Below are positions 9,121-16,300 of a stretch of DNA of 64,000 bases, piece after piece (the stretch's first letter is position 1; every line of letters begins with the position of its first letter). Location: the NCBI GenBank assembly GCA_964447405.1, contig CAYUSP010000007.1, forward strand, positions 1 through 64,000. Direction: 5' to 3'. The DNA comes from JALNZF01 sp964447405. Lineage in GTDB: Bacteria; Nitrospirota; UBA9217. The notes below the pieces were generated by a model that worked only from the letters and a program-made list of their open reading frames with translations, was not told the DNA's origin and did no database searches. A program made the position numbers and the translations under genes.

Positions 9121-9447
9121 ATGAAGTATGAACGCACATATTTTCACTGTGGCGATCAGCTCAGGCGCACTTTGGCTGCTGAAATAGCGGAGGTTGAGTC
9201 GGTCATTGCTTCCGTACATTGGGATCAGGAATTCCATTACGGTGAGGCAGAGACCACGCATGATCATCAAACGGCATACAACAAGGCCATCGCTGCGCGG
9301 TTTCTGGAGCTCGGCTGGGAACCGCAGCCGCTTCTCCGGGAGGAACCCAAGCTGATCGGGGATTTTCGCAAAGGGCTCGTGTTCGTTGAAGTACAGTTTG
9401 GCAACAGTTCTACCTTGTACCGGGATTACTACAAGTTTGAACCTCAT
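9121..9447 (+). pseudogene. Truncated BglII/BstYI-like type II restriction endonuclease
   Basis: The first ~109 residues resemble the BglII/BstYI restriction family. The active-site strand reads GDFRKGLVFVEVQFGN, giving D81, E90 and Q92. BglII uses Asp84, Glu93 and Gln95, the same spacing with Gln in place of the usual Lys. Intact members are about 200-225 residues. Here the frame runs into the left inverted end of a RAYT element at 9448, just after RDYYKF, and becomes unrelated sequence. The missing half is not found beyond the element at 10378 onward, and no cognate methyltransferase is in the window. It is presumably inactive. Confidence 0.65.
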
Positions 9448-9468
9448 AGGGTCAGGTCTTTAATGTTT
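9448..9468 (+). repeat. Left inverted repeat of the RAYT element
   Basis: Twenty-one bases that are the exact reverse complement of 10357-10377. The core motif GGGTCAGGTCTTTAATG is probably what the encoded transposase recognises. Confidence 0.85.
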
Positions 9469-9501
9469 GACTTTGCTTTTTTCCTTTGATATTCTCCCTT
9501 T

Positions 9502-10365
9502 ATGGCTCGTCCTTTGCGAATTGAATATGCCGGCGCTGTTTACCATGTTACTTCCCGCGGTAACGAGCGAAAGGCCGTGTTCAAGGGCGACCAGGACCGC
9601 ATCAATTTTCTTAACACCCTCCAACATGTCAACAAACGATACAATTGGATCTGCCACGCTTACTGTCTGATGGATAACCACTATCATCTCCTCATTGAAA
9701 CGCCGGACGGCAATCTTGCTGCAGGCATGGGTCAGTTGAACGGGGTCTATACCCAGCTGTTCAATAAGCTGCATGGACGCGTGGGTCATCTCTTTCAGGG
9801 AAGATACAAGGCCATTCTGATTCAGAAGGACAGTCATTTGCTGGAGGTTTGCCGATACGTAGTCTTGAATCCCGTTCGGGCAAAGATGGTGGAAACGCCC
9901 CATGCCTGGAAATGGAGCAGCTACCGCGCTACCGCAGGGAGCGAAGCCAGTCAGCCCTGTCTCACTGTAGACTGGGTACTGGGGCAGTTCAGTGGAAAGA
10001 AGGCAAAGGCTCAGGACGAATATAAAAAGTTCGTTCAATGGGGTATCGGGAAACAAACAATCTGGGCAGAGGTCCGGGGCCAGGCGATCCTGGGCCAGGA
10101 GGAATTCGCGGATAGGATGACCGATCATCTAAAGAAGCACAAAGAGATTCCTGAGATACCGCGGAGCCAGCGGTATGCCAATAGGCCGAGCCTGGAGAAG
10201 ATCTTTCCGCCGCGGGTTCTGGAGGACAAGGCCAAGCGTAATCGGAAAATTGAAGAGGCGGTCGAGAAGTATGGCTATACCCAGCGGTCTATCGCGAGCC
10301 ATCTCGATATGCACTACTCCTATGTGAGCCAGATCTTAAGCGTGATAGGGAAACATAAACATTAA
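9502..10365 (+). CDS. REP-associated tyrosine transposase (RAYT), HUH/Y1 family
   Basis: This 287-residue protein opens with MARPLRIEYAGAVYHVTSRG, the standard start of RAYT/Y1 transposases, and carries the HUH pair H60-Y-H62 in MDNHYHLLIE. The helix CRYVVLNPVRAKMV (about 117-130) carries the likely catalytic tyrosine (Y119). It would nick single-stranded DNA and form a covalent phosphotyrosine link. The C-terminal ~50 residues look like a helix-turn-helix (YGYTQRSIASHLDMHYSYVSQIL), found in longer family members. All key residues are present, so it could be active. Perfect inverted repeats flank it. Confidence 0.93.
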   Translation: MARPLRIEYAGAVYHVTSRGNERKAVFKGDQDRINFLNTLQHVNKRYNWICHAYCLMDNHYHLLIETPDGNLAAGMGQLNGVYTQLFNKLHGRVGHLFQGRYKAILIQKDSHLLEVCRYVVLNPVRAKMVETPHAWKWSSYRATAGSEASQPCLTVDWVLGQFSGKKAKAQDEYKKFVQWGIGKQTIWAEVRGQAILGQEEFADRMTDHLKKHKEIPEIPRSQRYANRPSLEKIFPPRVLEDKAKRNRKIEEAVEKYGYTQRSIASHLDMHYSYVSQILSVIGKHKH

Positions 10366-10377
10366 AGACCTGACCCT
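10357..10377 (-). repeat. Right inverted repeat of the RAYT element
   Basis: Exact reverse complement of 9448-9468; it contains the TAA stop of the transposase gene (10363-10365). Confidence 0.85.
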
Positions 10378-10406
10378 CAAGGGGGGCTTGGGTCCCGGGG
10401 GCATCT

Positions 10407-11314
10407 ATGACAGTTGTCGGCATCGGGTCCTGTGCCTGGGACACGCTCGTGGCGGTCGATCGCTTTCCGCAGATCGATACGAAGAAAGAAGTGCTTTCCT
10501 GGGAAGAGCAGAGCGGGGGCACGCTCGGGAACGAAATGGCTGCGCTTTCGCGCTGTGCGTTTCCTGCAGGTTCTTCAGTGTCGTCGGCGATGACCGGGAG
10601 GGTGCGGCGATCCGGCAGTCGCTCGGTGAGGAGGGCGTCAATATCGCGGGCGTTATCGCCCGGCCCGGCTCCAACTCCCAAAAAGCGTTCGTGGTTATCG
10701 ATCGATCCGCGGGTACGCGCACGATCTTCTGGAGCAGGCCTTCCGGGGACCCGCTTGAGCCGAAGGAACTGCCGAAAAATTTCCTGCAGGGCGCGGATTT
10801 TCTGTTGCTGGAAGGCGGGATGAAGGATGTTTCGTTCTTTGCTGCCTGGGAGGCCCGGAAGGCAGGCGTACCCGTGATGCTCGACGCAGGCAAGACCAGG
10901 GACTGGATGGTCGAGCTCGCCCGGCTGTGCGACTACGTGGTCGCATCGGAGGAATTTGCGAAAAACACGCTGGGGTGGAAGGACGATCCGGGCTTGTTCA
11001 GGCAGGAGGCCGGGATGCACGGCTTCAGGACCACGACGATCACCCTCGGCTCCCGCGGAAGCGTCACCTTTGCGGGCGATCAGATCATTTCCTGCCCGGC
11101 CTTTTCCGTAGACGTTGTCGACACGACGGGCTGCGGCGACGCATTTCACGCCGGTTACCTCTCAGGCCTGATCCGGAAGCTGCCCCTTGAAGAAACGCTG
11201 CGGTTCGCGTCGGCTATTGCCGCAATGAACTGCAGTAAGGTCGGTGCACGCGCGGGAATCCCGACGCTCTCTGAAGTTCAGCGCTTTCTTCAAGAGCCGA
11301 TGAAGAACGGGTGA
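10407..11314 (+). pseudogene. PfkB-family sugar kinase with a frameshift
   Basis: Two frames together give one ribokinase/PfkB kinase of about 300 residues. The N-terminal part (from ATG 10407: VVGIGSCAWDTLVAVDRFP, then GGTLGNEMAAL) is in one frame. From about 10570 on (FFSVVGDDREG) the protein continues in another frame to 11314, including the family signature DTTGCGDAFHAGYLSGL, with the catalytic Asp in GCGD. The switch lies between about 10555 and 10585. The rest is free of stops, so this is either a recent inactivating indel or a sequencing/assembly error. The sugar substrate is unknown. It follows directly after the RAYT element. Confidence 0.75.
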
Positions 11315-11348
11315 GTCATTGTTGATCGTCCATCGTCCGGCATCTTAT

Positions 11349-11363
11349 AGGGCCAGGTCTTTA
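11349..11363 (+). repeat. Solo RAYT-end-like motif
   Basis: AGGGCCAGGTCTTTA differs by one base from the start of the RAYT inverted repeat (AGGGTCAGGTCTTTA). It lies downstream of the kinase pseudogene with no partner copy, so it may be a REP-like half-site left by or used by the nearby transposase. A weaker copy (AGGCTCTGGTCTTTA) is at about 9080. Confidence 0.4.
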
Positions 11364-11621
11364 CTCTTTACCTTGCCCTTTATCTAGTAAGCAGGGCCAT
11401 TCTTTTTCTTGATATCGCGTCTTATGGTACGCTATGCTCGGAATTGAGAATGATAATGAAATGCAGGTGAACTTCAGAACAAATCATGGCAAATCCTGGT
11501 GTCAGGTCCATATTGTTGGACCGTTGTTTACACCAACAGGGTGTCTTTCAGTAATTGTCTTTACAAGCCGGTTCCCGGATGTTATAATTCTGACCAGACT
11601 GACCAGGTAAGGGAGATCACG

Positions 11622-11873
11622 ATGAATACGTGGCAGCTTCAGGAAGCCAAGGCCCGCTTGAGCGAGGTCATCAAAAAAGCGAAGAAGGACGGGCCTCAGA
11701 GCATCACGGTCCACGGGCAGCCGAGCGTCGTGGTCCTTTCGAGCGGTGAGTACGAGCGGCTGAAGCGCCCGAAGGGAAGCTTCGTCGAATTCATGCGCCG
11801 CTCGCCGCTGTTCGGCGTGGATCTCAAGCTGGAACGCGAGCAGACGCACACGCGCGAGGCAGATGTCGCATGA
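11622..11873 (+). CDS. Phd/YefM-type antitoxin
   Basis: This 83-residue protein opens MNTWQLQEAKARLSEVIKKA and continues SITVHGQPSVVVLSSGEYERL, the standard Phd/YefM N-terminal DNA-binding fold; the basic C-terminal part would wrap the toxin. The ATG at 11622 is chosen because GGGAG at 11611-11615 is a good ribosome site; longer upstream starts give unrelated sequence. It overlaps the toxin gene by 4 bases (ATGA), the usual toxin-antitoxin coupling. It should repress its own promoter, but no operator palindrome is obvious. Confidence 0.9.
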   Translation: MNTWQLQEAKARLSEVIKKAKKDGPQSITVHGQPSVVVLSSGEYERLKRPKGSFVEFMRRSPLFGVDLKLEREQTHTREADVA

Positions 11874-12280
11874 GCTATCTGCTCGATACCAACGTCGTGT
11901 CCGAAACCATCCGGCGCGCCCCCAATAAGACGGCGCTCGCGTGGCTCGAACAGCTTCCCGCCGAAACGCTGTTCGTGAGCGTACTGACGCTCGGGGAAAT
12001 CCGCAAGGGCATCGAGTCGCTCGCGGACAGGAAACGCCGCGAGAAGCTGAAGCTCTGGCTCGATAACGAGCTTCCCCGGTGGTTCGAGGGGCGGGTGCTT
12101 CCGGTGGATCTTGCTGTCGCGGACCGTTGGGGCAGGCTTATCGCAGAGGTCGGCCGCTCGGTCCCCACGATCGACAGTCTTCTTGCGGCGACCGCATTGC
12201 ACCACGATTTGGCGCTGGTGACAAGGAATGCCAGGGACTTTGACTATCCGGGTCTTGAGGTCATCAATCCATTCGGATAA
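11870..12280 (+). CDS. vapC: PIN-domain toxin, VapC/FitB type
   Basis: This 136-residue PIN-domain ribonuclease starts MSYLLDTNVVSE (D6) and has SVLTLGEIRKGIE (the conserved Glu), then VPTIDSLLAATALHHDLALVTRNARDF, which holds the further acidic residues that bind Mg2+. VapC toxins cleave tRNA or rRNA when free of antitoxin. The gene overlaps the antitoxin stop by 4 bases. Its GC content matches the core genome better than the island upstream does. The FitB-like length and the paired Phd-type antitoxin fit a standard mixed TA module. Confidence 0.93.
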   Translation: MSYLLDTNVVSETIRRAPNKTALAWLEQLPAETLFVSVLTLGEIRKGIESLADRKRREKLKLWLDNELPRWFEGRVLPVDLAVADRWGRLIAEVGRSVPTIDSLLAATALHHDLALVTRNARDFDYPGLEVINPFG

Positions 12281-12413
12281 AAACCGGGATCCTGCGCATC
12301 TTGCCGAGTGCCGCGGCCTGAGTGTTCTTCGGCAGATAGCCGGTACGCGTATAAGTCATGCCTGCTTGATCAGCAGCCTTTTGCCACACGCGGAAGCATA
12401 TTTCCCCCCTGTG

Positions 12414-12500
12414 TTCGCTTCCAACCGCCACAAAAAAAAAGATCGGCAATAGACCGATCTTTTTGTAATTCATTTTGGTGCCGGCGGTCGGGAATTCGAG
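12414..12500 (-). repeat. Duplicated 3' end of tRNA-Leu plus terminator (degenerate copy)
   Basis: On the minus strand this segment holds a T-arm/acceptor tail (CGAATTCCCGACCGCCGGCACCA-like, ending in CCA), then a GATCGG...CCGATC hairpin with a T-run, then a GGCGG(T)TGGAAGCGAAC tract. The same three elements in the same order occur at 12581-12668, attached to the intact tRNA-Leu. No tRNA body precedes this copy. It looks like a duplicated tRNA 3' end, such as an attachment-site scar or a tandem duplication relic, with a period of about 167 bp. Confidence 0.6.
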
Positions 12501-12596
12501 CGCTTCGCTTCACAAGGGGGCCAGCCCCCCGTGTACTCCCCCGATGTTTAAGTGGGAAGTCCTTCCCCCTGACCCCCTTGTTCGTTTCCGACCGCC

Positions 12597-12634
12597 AAAA
12601 ATAAAAAAGATCGGAATCTTCTCCGATCTTTTCG
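12597..12634 (-). terminator. Terminator downstream of tRNA-Leu
   Basis: A hairpin with GATCGG (12609-12614) pairing with CCGATC (12623-12628) is flanked by an A-rich run on the + strand side (T-rich on the minus strand). It lies about 15 bp beyond the tRNA CCA end. Its T-rich flanks on both sides could make it bidirectional. Confidence 0.6.
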
Positions 12635-12642
12635 TTATTTAT

Positions 12643-12729
12643 TGGTGCCGGCGGTCGGAATCGAACCGACATGGAGTTGCCCCCGGAGGATTTTGAGTCC
12701 TCTGCGTCTACCAGTTTCACCACGCCGGC
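12643..12729 (-). tRNA. tRNA-Leu (anticodon CAA)
   Basis: The minus strand folds as a class II tRNA of 87 nt. The acceptor stem is GCCGGCG pairing with CGCCGGC, followed by A and an encoded CCA (12645-12643). The D-arm reads GTGGTGAAACTGGTAGAC. The anticodon stem is GAGGA/TCCTC with loop CTCAAAA, giving anticodon CAA (reads UUG). A variable arm precedes GGTTCGATTCC in the T-arm. The long variable arm and the anticodon both indicate leucine. Confidence 0.93.
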
Positions 12730-12879
12730 ATTGGTACGAAACTTACACTAACCGCAGGCACCTGTCAAGAGCCTAAAATGAATTGCGAGAATGCTTTTGG
12801 CCCGATCGTATTGCAAGATGCGCGATCAGGTTATCTGCGCCTGATTAAGACAGTGACGCTTTCCGTCGAGTAAAAACGC

Positions 12880-12908
12880 TTGCAGTTTCACACCCGGCTT
12901 TGTATAAT
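12880..12908 (+). promoter_or_regulatory. Sigma-70-type promoter, probably leaderless
   Basis: TTGCAG (12880-12885), a 17-bp spacer and a perfect TATAAT (12903-12908). The ATG of the next gene begins 8 bases after the -10 box, so transcription should start at or next to the start codon and no ribosome site is present. Confidence 0.75.
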
Positions 12909-12916
12909 GCGTTGCT

Positions 12917-13492
12917 ATGCTCACCGGCTACAATACCGACTTCAAATTCCAGGGCAACGTGTACCACTGCCAGACCGAGGACGGCGGGGTCAACAGCCCC
13001 TACATCACCTCGCTCCTGTATAAACAGGGCGCGATCCTCGCTTCGCGCAAGACCAGCTATGCGGATATCGCAAAAGCTGACTGCCTGGACGAGGTCGTAC
13101 GCGAGATCATGATGGAGCAGCACAAGCAGATGATCCGCGACCTTATGCAGGGCAAGCTTGACCTGAAAAATGCCCCCCATGAGGCCACCTACACGCCAAC
13201 AACCGCGTCTAAGCCCGAACCCGCAGTGGAGGAAACGCAGCCGGAAAAGGCAGCAGCGCCGCCACCAAAGCCTGAACCCGTAGCTAAGATAAAACCGGCA
13301 GAAAAAGCGGCTGCTCCACCCCCATCTCCGGTACAGGAAAAGCCTGTGGAAAAAGCTGCTGCACCACCCCCGCCCCCACCTCCGCCTCCTCCACCACGTC
13401 AGCCCATGGAAGAGGTAAAGGAAAAGAGCCTTGACGACATCATTCTCGAATTCCTCGCGCAGGAAGAGAATGAGCGCAAACAGAAAAAGTAA
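12917..13492 (+). CDS. Conserved hypothetical protein with Ala/Pro-rich C-terminal half
   Basis: This 191-residue protein has an N-terminal part (about 1-85) that is compact: GYNTDFKFQGNVYHCQTEDGG, then SPYITSLLYKQGAILASRKTSY, then an acidic/helical DEVVREIMMEQHKQMIRDLMQG. The rest is a low-complexity Pro/Ala/Lys linker with repeated EKAAAPPP units and a poly-Pro tract, ending in a short helix (SLDDIILEFLAQEE). This layout (small domain, Pro-rich linker, C-terminal docking helix) suggests a cytoplasmic adaptor. I do not know its function. The mRNA is probably leaderless. It precedes the transketolase genes on the same strand. Confidence 0.7.
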   Translation: MLTGYNTDFKFQGNVYHCQTEDGGVNSPYITSLLYKQGAILASRKTSYADIAKADCLDEVVREIMMEQHKQMIRDLMQGKLDLKNAPHEATYTPTTASKPEPAVEETQPEKAAAPPPKPEPVAKIKPAEKAAAPPPSPVQEKPVEKAAAPPPPPPPPPPPRQPMEEVKEKSLDDIILEFLAQEENERKQKK

Positions 13493-13613
13493 CGGTTGAT
13501 CCCGTTTTAGTTACAGCACAACCGGATCCGGGAGCTAGCACTCAGTCCTGCCCGGAATTTCCAACATCCATAGTACAGCATGCCCCTTCCGGGGCGTTCA
13601 GGAGGTTCTCTGC

Positions 13614-14453
13614 ATGGCTGCTTCAAAAGAACAGATCAAGACATTGACGGACAAGGCGAAGAGGATCAGGATCGATATTCTGAAGATGCTGACCGAGTGC
13701 GGCTCAGGCCACACGGGCGGCAGCCTGTCTGCCGCTGATATGGCGACCGCGCTTTATTTCTACCAGATGAAATACGATCCGAAGAAGCCGGACTGGAAGG
13801 AACGGGATTATTTCATCCTTTCCAAAGGCCATGCAGCACCGCTTTTGTACACGGTGCTTGCTCATGCCGGCTTCATCGAGCACACCGAGCTCTGCACGCT
13901 GCGGAGGATCGGTTCGCGCCTCCAGGGGCATCCGGACAGTAAATACCTGCCCGGGGTGGAGATCTCGACCGGTTCGCTGGGACAGGGCCTGTCCGTGGCA
14001 AACGGCATCGCGCTGGCGCACAAGCTCGACAAGGCTCCCAATCGCGTGTACGCGATACTGGGAGACGGAGAGCTTCAGGAAGGCCAGATCTGGGAAGCAG
14101 CCATGACCGCGGCGCATTACAAGCTCGACAACCTTTGCGCCATGGTGGACAACAACGGCCTCCAGATCGACGGACCCGTGGCAAAGGTGATGGGTGTGGA
14201 GCCGATCACGGACAAGTGGAGGGCTTTTGGCTGGGAAGTTCTCGATGTCGACGGACACGATATGGAACAGATCACGGGAGCACTCGACAAGGCAGGGACG
14301 ATCAAGGGCAAGCCGACGATGATCGTCTGCCGCACGGTCAAGGGCAAGGGTTCAAAGTGTTTTGAAGGCAAGGTGGAGTTCCATGGCGCCACGCCGTCGA
14401 AGGAAGAGCTTGAAATCGCGTTAAAGGAACTGGAAGAAGGCGTTTGTAAATAA
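13614..14453 (+). CDS. Transketolase, N-terminal (TPP-binding) subunit
   Basis: This 279-residue protein corresponds to the N-terminal third of transketolase: SGHTGGSLSAADMATALYF, KGHAAPLLYTVLAHAGF, the TPP motif GDGELQEGQIWEA (GDG...) and the closing NN at DNNGLQIDG. It transfers two-carbon ketol units in the non-oxidative pentose phosphate pathway, together with the C-terminal subunit encoded next. Split transketolases of this size are usual in archaea and several anaerobic bacteria. AGGAGG precedes the ATG. The partner starts 88 bp downstream, so the pair forms an operon. Confidence 0.95.
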   Translation: MAASKEQIKTLTDKAKRIRIDILKMLTECGSGHTGGSLSAADMATALYFYQMKYDPKKPDWKERDYFILSKGHAAPLLYTVLAHAGFIEHTELCTLRRIGSRLQGHPDSKYLPGVEISTGSLGQGLSVANGIALAHKLDKAPNRVYAILGDGELQEGQIWEAAMTAAHYKLDNLCAMVDNNGLQIDGPVAKVMGVEPITDKWRAFGWEVLDVDGHDMEQITGALDKAGTIKGKPTMIVCRTVKGKGSKCFEGKVEFHGATPSKEELEIALKELEEGVCK

Positions 14454-14540
14454 CAGTGCGAAGTGGCGAGTGCGAAGTGGATTCCTGTAAATCATTCCGC
14501 ACTCCGAATTCCACATTCCGCATTTGAATCGGGAGGCAAT

Positions 14541-15485
14541 GTGAGCAAGATCGCTACGAGAGATGCATACGGGGACGCACTGGTGGCCCTGGGAAAAAAA
14601 CGTGATGACGTTGTGGTGCTGGATGCGGATCTGTCAGGTTCTACGAAGACCTCCAAGTTCGCCAAGGTCTTCCCTGGCCGCTTTTTCAACATCGGCATTG
14701 CCGAGCAGGATATGATGGGAACAGCTGCCGGGCTCGCGATCGCGGGCAAGCTTCCCTTTGCCAGCACCTTCGCGGTGTTCGCCACGGGCAGGGCCTGGGA
14801 ACAGGTACGGCAGTCGATCTGCTACCCCAACGTGAACGTCAAGATTGTCGCGAGCCATGCGGGCATCACCGTGGGCGAGGATGGCGGATCGCACCAGTCA
14901 GTGGAGGACATCGCCTTGATGCGGGTCCTGCCGCACATGACGGTCATTGTGCCGGCTGATGGGCCGGAGACCCTGCAGGCCATTGAGGCCGTTGCCGAGC
15001 ATAAAGGTCCCTGTTATGTACGTGTGGGACGCAATAAGGTCCCGACGCTCTTTGGCGAGGACTATCGCTTCAGGATCGGCAAAGCCCATGTGTTCCACGA
15101 GGGAAAAGACGCCGCCATCATTGCCACGGGCCTGATGGTCGCTGAAGCGCTCAAAGCGCGCGATTTGCTCAAGACCGAGGGCATTGACGCGGGTGTAATC
15201 AACATGTCCACGATCAAACCTATTGACGCGGAAGTCATCATTGCCGCGGCAAAGCGCTGCGGAGCAGTGGTGACCGCGGAGGAGCATTCGGTTATCGGCG
15301 GTCTGGGCGGCGCGGTCGCTGAAGTGCTGTCGGATTCTGCTCCCGTGCCGCTCGTCCGCGTGGGCGTGAAGGACGCTTTTGGAACGTCGGGCGATCATGA
15401 GGGACTCCTCAAGCACTACGGCATGTCAGCCGAGCATATTGCCGCGGCGGTGAAGGAAGTGATGAGGAAAAAGAGCAGCAAGTAG
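14541..15485 (+). CDS. Transketolase, C-terminal (pyrimidine-binding) subunit
   Basis: This 314-residue protein runs from GTG 14541, chosen over an upstream start at 14463 because GGGAGG (14531-14536) sits just before it and the homologous sequence (SKIATRDAYGDALVALGK) begins there. It carries the transketolase pyrimidine-binding domain (IAEQDMMGTAAGLA with the catalytic Glu) and the C-terminal transketolase domain (DAGVINMSTIKPID, VTAEEHSVIGGLG). It forms the active enzyme with the 13614 product. Between the two genes lies a small repeat (GTGCGAAGTGG and its near inverse). Confidence 0.95.
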   Translation: MSKIATRDAYGDALVALGKKRDDVVVLDADLSGSTKTSKFAKVFPGRFFNIGIAEQDMMGTAAGLAIAGKLPFASTFAVFATGRAWEQVRQSICYPNVNVKIVASHAGITVGEDGGSHQSVEDIALMRVLPHMTVIVPADGPETLQAIEAVAEHKGPCYVRVGRNKVPTLFGEDYRFRIGKAHVFHEGKDAAIIATGLMVAEALKARDLLKTEGIDAGVINMSTIKPIDAEVIIAAAKRCGAVVTAEEHSVIGGLGGAVAEVLSDSAPVPLVRVGVKDAFGTSGDHEGLLKHYGMSAEHIAAAVKEVMRKKSSK

Positions 15486-15556
15486 CAGGAATCCTGTAAC
15501 ATGGAGCAAGGTTTTCCTTGCCCCTTGCTACGTGACCCTTGACCCTCGTTTTAATC

Positions 15557-16300
15557 ATGATCCAACTCTACCGGGTAACTAAATATTATGAAGGCGTTCC
15601 CGCCTTGCGGGACGTCAGCTTTACCGTGGACAAGGGCGACTTCGTGTTTCTCACGGGCCCGAGCGGCGCGGGCAAGACCACCCTCCTCAAGATCCTCTTT
15701 TTCGCTGAACAGGCGGACGAAGGCCAGATCATCCTGCAGGGCATGAACACCTTCCGCCTCAAAGCATCAAAAATACCCTATCTCCGGCGGAACATGGGAT
15801 TCGTGTTCCAGGACTACAAGCTTCTGCCGCATAAGACCGTGTATGACAACATCGCGCTGGCCCTCAAGGTCGTGCGCACGCCGTCGTCCGAGATCGAGCG
15901 CAAGGTGTACCTGGTGCTCAAGAAGGTGGGCATGGAGGACAAACTGCACCTGACGCCTCCCAAGCTTTCTGGCGGCGAGCAGCAGAAGATCGCGATTGCG
16001 CGTGCCCTGGTGAACGAGCCGCAGGTACTGCTCGCGGACGAGCCCACGGGCAATCTCGATCAGCAGAGCGCCCAGGAGGTGTTCCGGTTGTTCAAGGACA
16101 TCAACATGAAGGGCACGACCGTTCTGGTAGCCACGCACGACTGGGAAACCGTGCGGAAGATGCAGCGCAGGATCATCACGATGGAGCGAGGCAGCATTCT
16201 CGATGATGGCAGCGGGCTCTCGCAGGTTGTTCCGACACCGGCAGCCCCGGGTCCCAAAGCCGAACAAATAAGTCCGATGCCCGCCGGGGGCAAGCCATGA
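15557..16300 (+). CDS. ftsE: Cell division ATP-binding protein FtsE
   Basis: This 247-residue ABC ATPase has Walker A GPSGAGKTT, the Q-loop in GFVFQDYKLL, signature LSGGEQQKIAIARAL, and Walker B VLLADEPTGNLD, which carries the FtsE-type TGNLD. With FtsX it forms the FtsEX complex at the septum that switches on peptidoglycan hydrolases. ATG 15557 gives the usual MIQLYRVTKYY opening. The stop overlaps the ftsX start by 4 bases (ATGA), so the two are translationally coupled. The last ~25 residues are a Pro/Ala-rich tail slightly longer than usual. Confidence 0.95.
   Translation: MIQLYRVTKYYEGVPALRDVSFTVDKGDFVFLTGPSGAGKTTLLKILFFAEQADEGQIILQGMNTFRLKASKIPYLRRNMGFVFQDYKLLPHKTVYDNIALALKVVRTPSSEIERKVYLVLKKVGMEDKLHLTPPKLSGGEQQKIAIARALVNEPQVLLADEPTGNLDQQSAQEVFRLFKDINMKGTTVLVATHDWETVRKMQRRIITMERGSILDDGSGLSQVVPTPAAPGPKAEQISPMPAGGKP

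Larger units (their letters stand above)
9448..10377 (+). mobile_element. RAYT (IS200/Y1-like) element with perfect 21-bp inverted ends
   Basis: The transposase gene is enclosed by perfect 21-bp inverted repeats at 9448-9468 (begins AGGGTCAGGTCTTTAATG) and 10357-10377 (its exact reverse complement). The stop codon of the transposase lies inside the right repeat. No clear target duplication is visible next to the ends (CTCAT left, CTCAA right). The left end interrupts a BglII-like endonuclease reading frame. Related half-copies lie at about 9080 and 11349. Confidence 0.75.

Noticed and set aside
10388..10406. Start codon for the kinase in the downstream frame at 10388
   Set aside because: The translation from 10388 to about 10570 shows no kinase sequence; the kinase N-terminus is in the other frame, so this is a frameshift rather than an alternative start.
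13260..13420. Poly-CCx tract in the 12917 gene as a simple repeat or recombination site
   Set aside because: It is explained by the Pro/Ala-rich linker coded in frame.
14463..14540. Upstream start for the transketolase C-terminal subunit
   Set aside because: The extra residues have no counterpart in the family, and the ribosome site fits GTG 14541.
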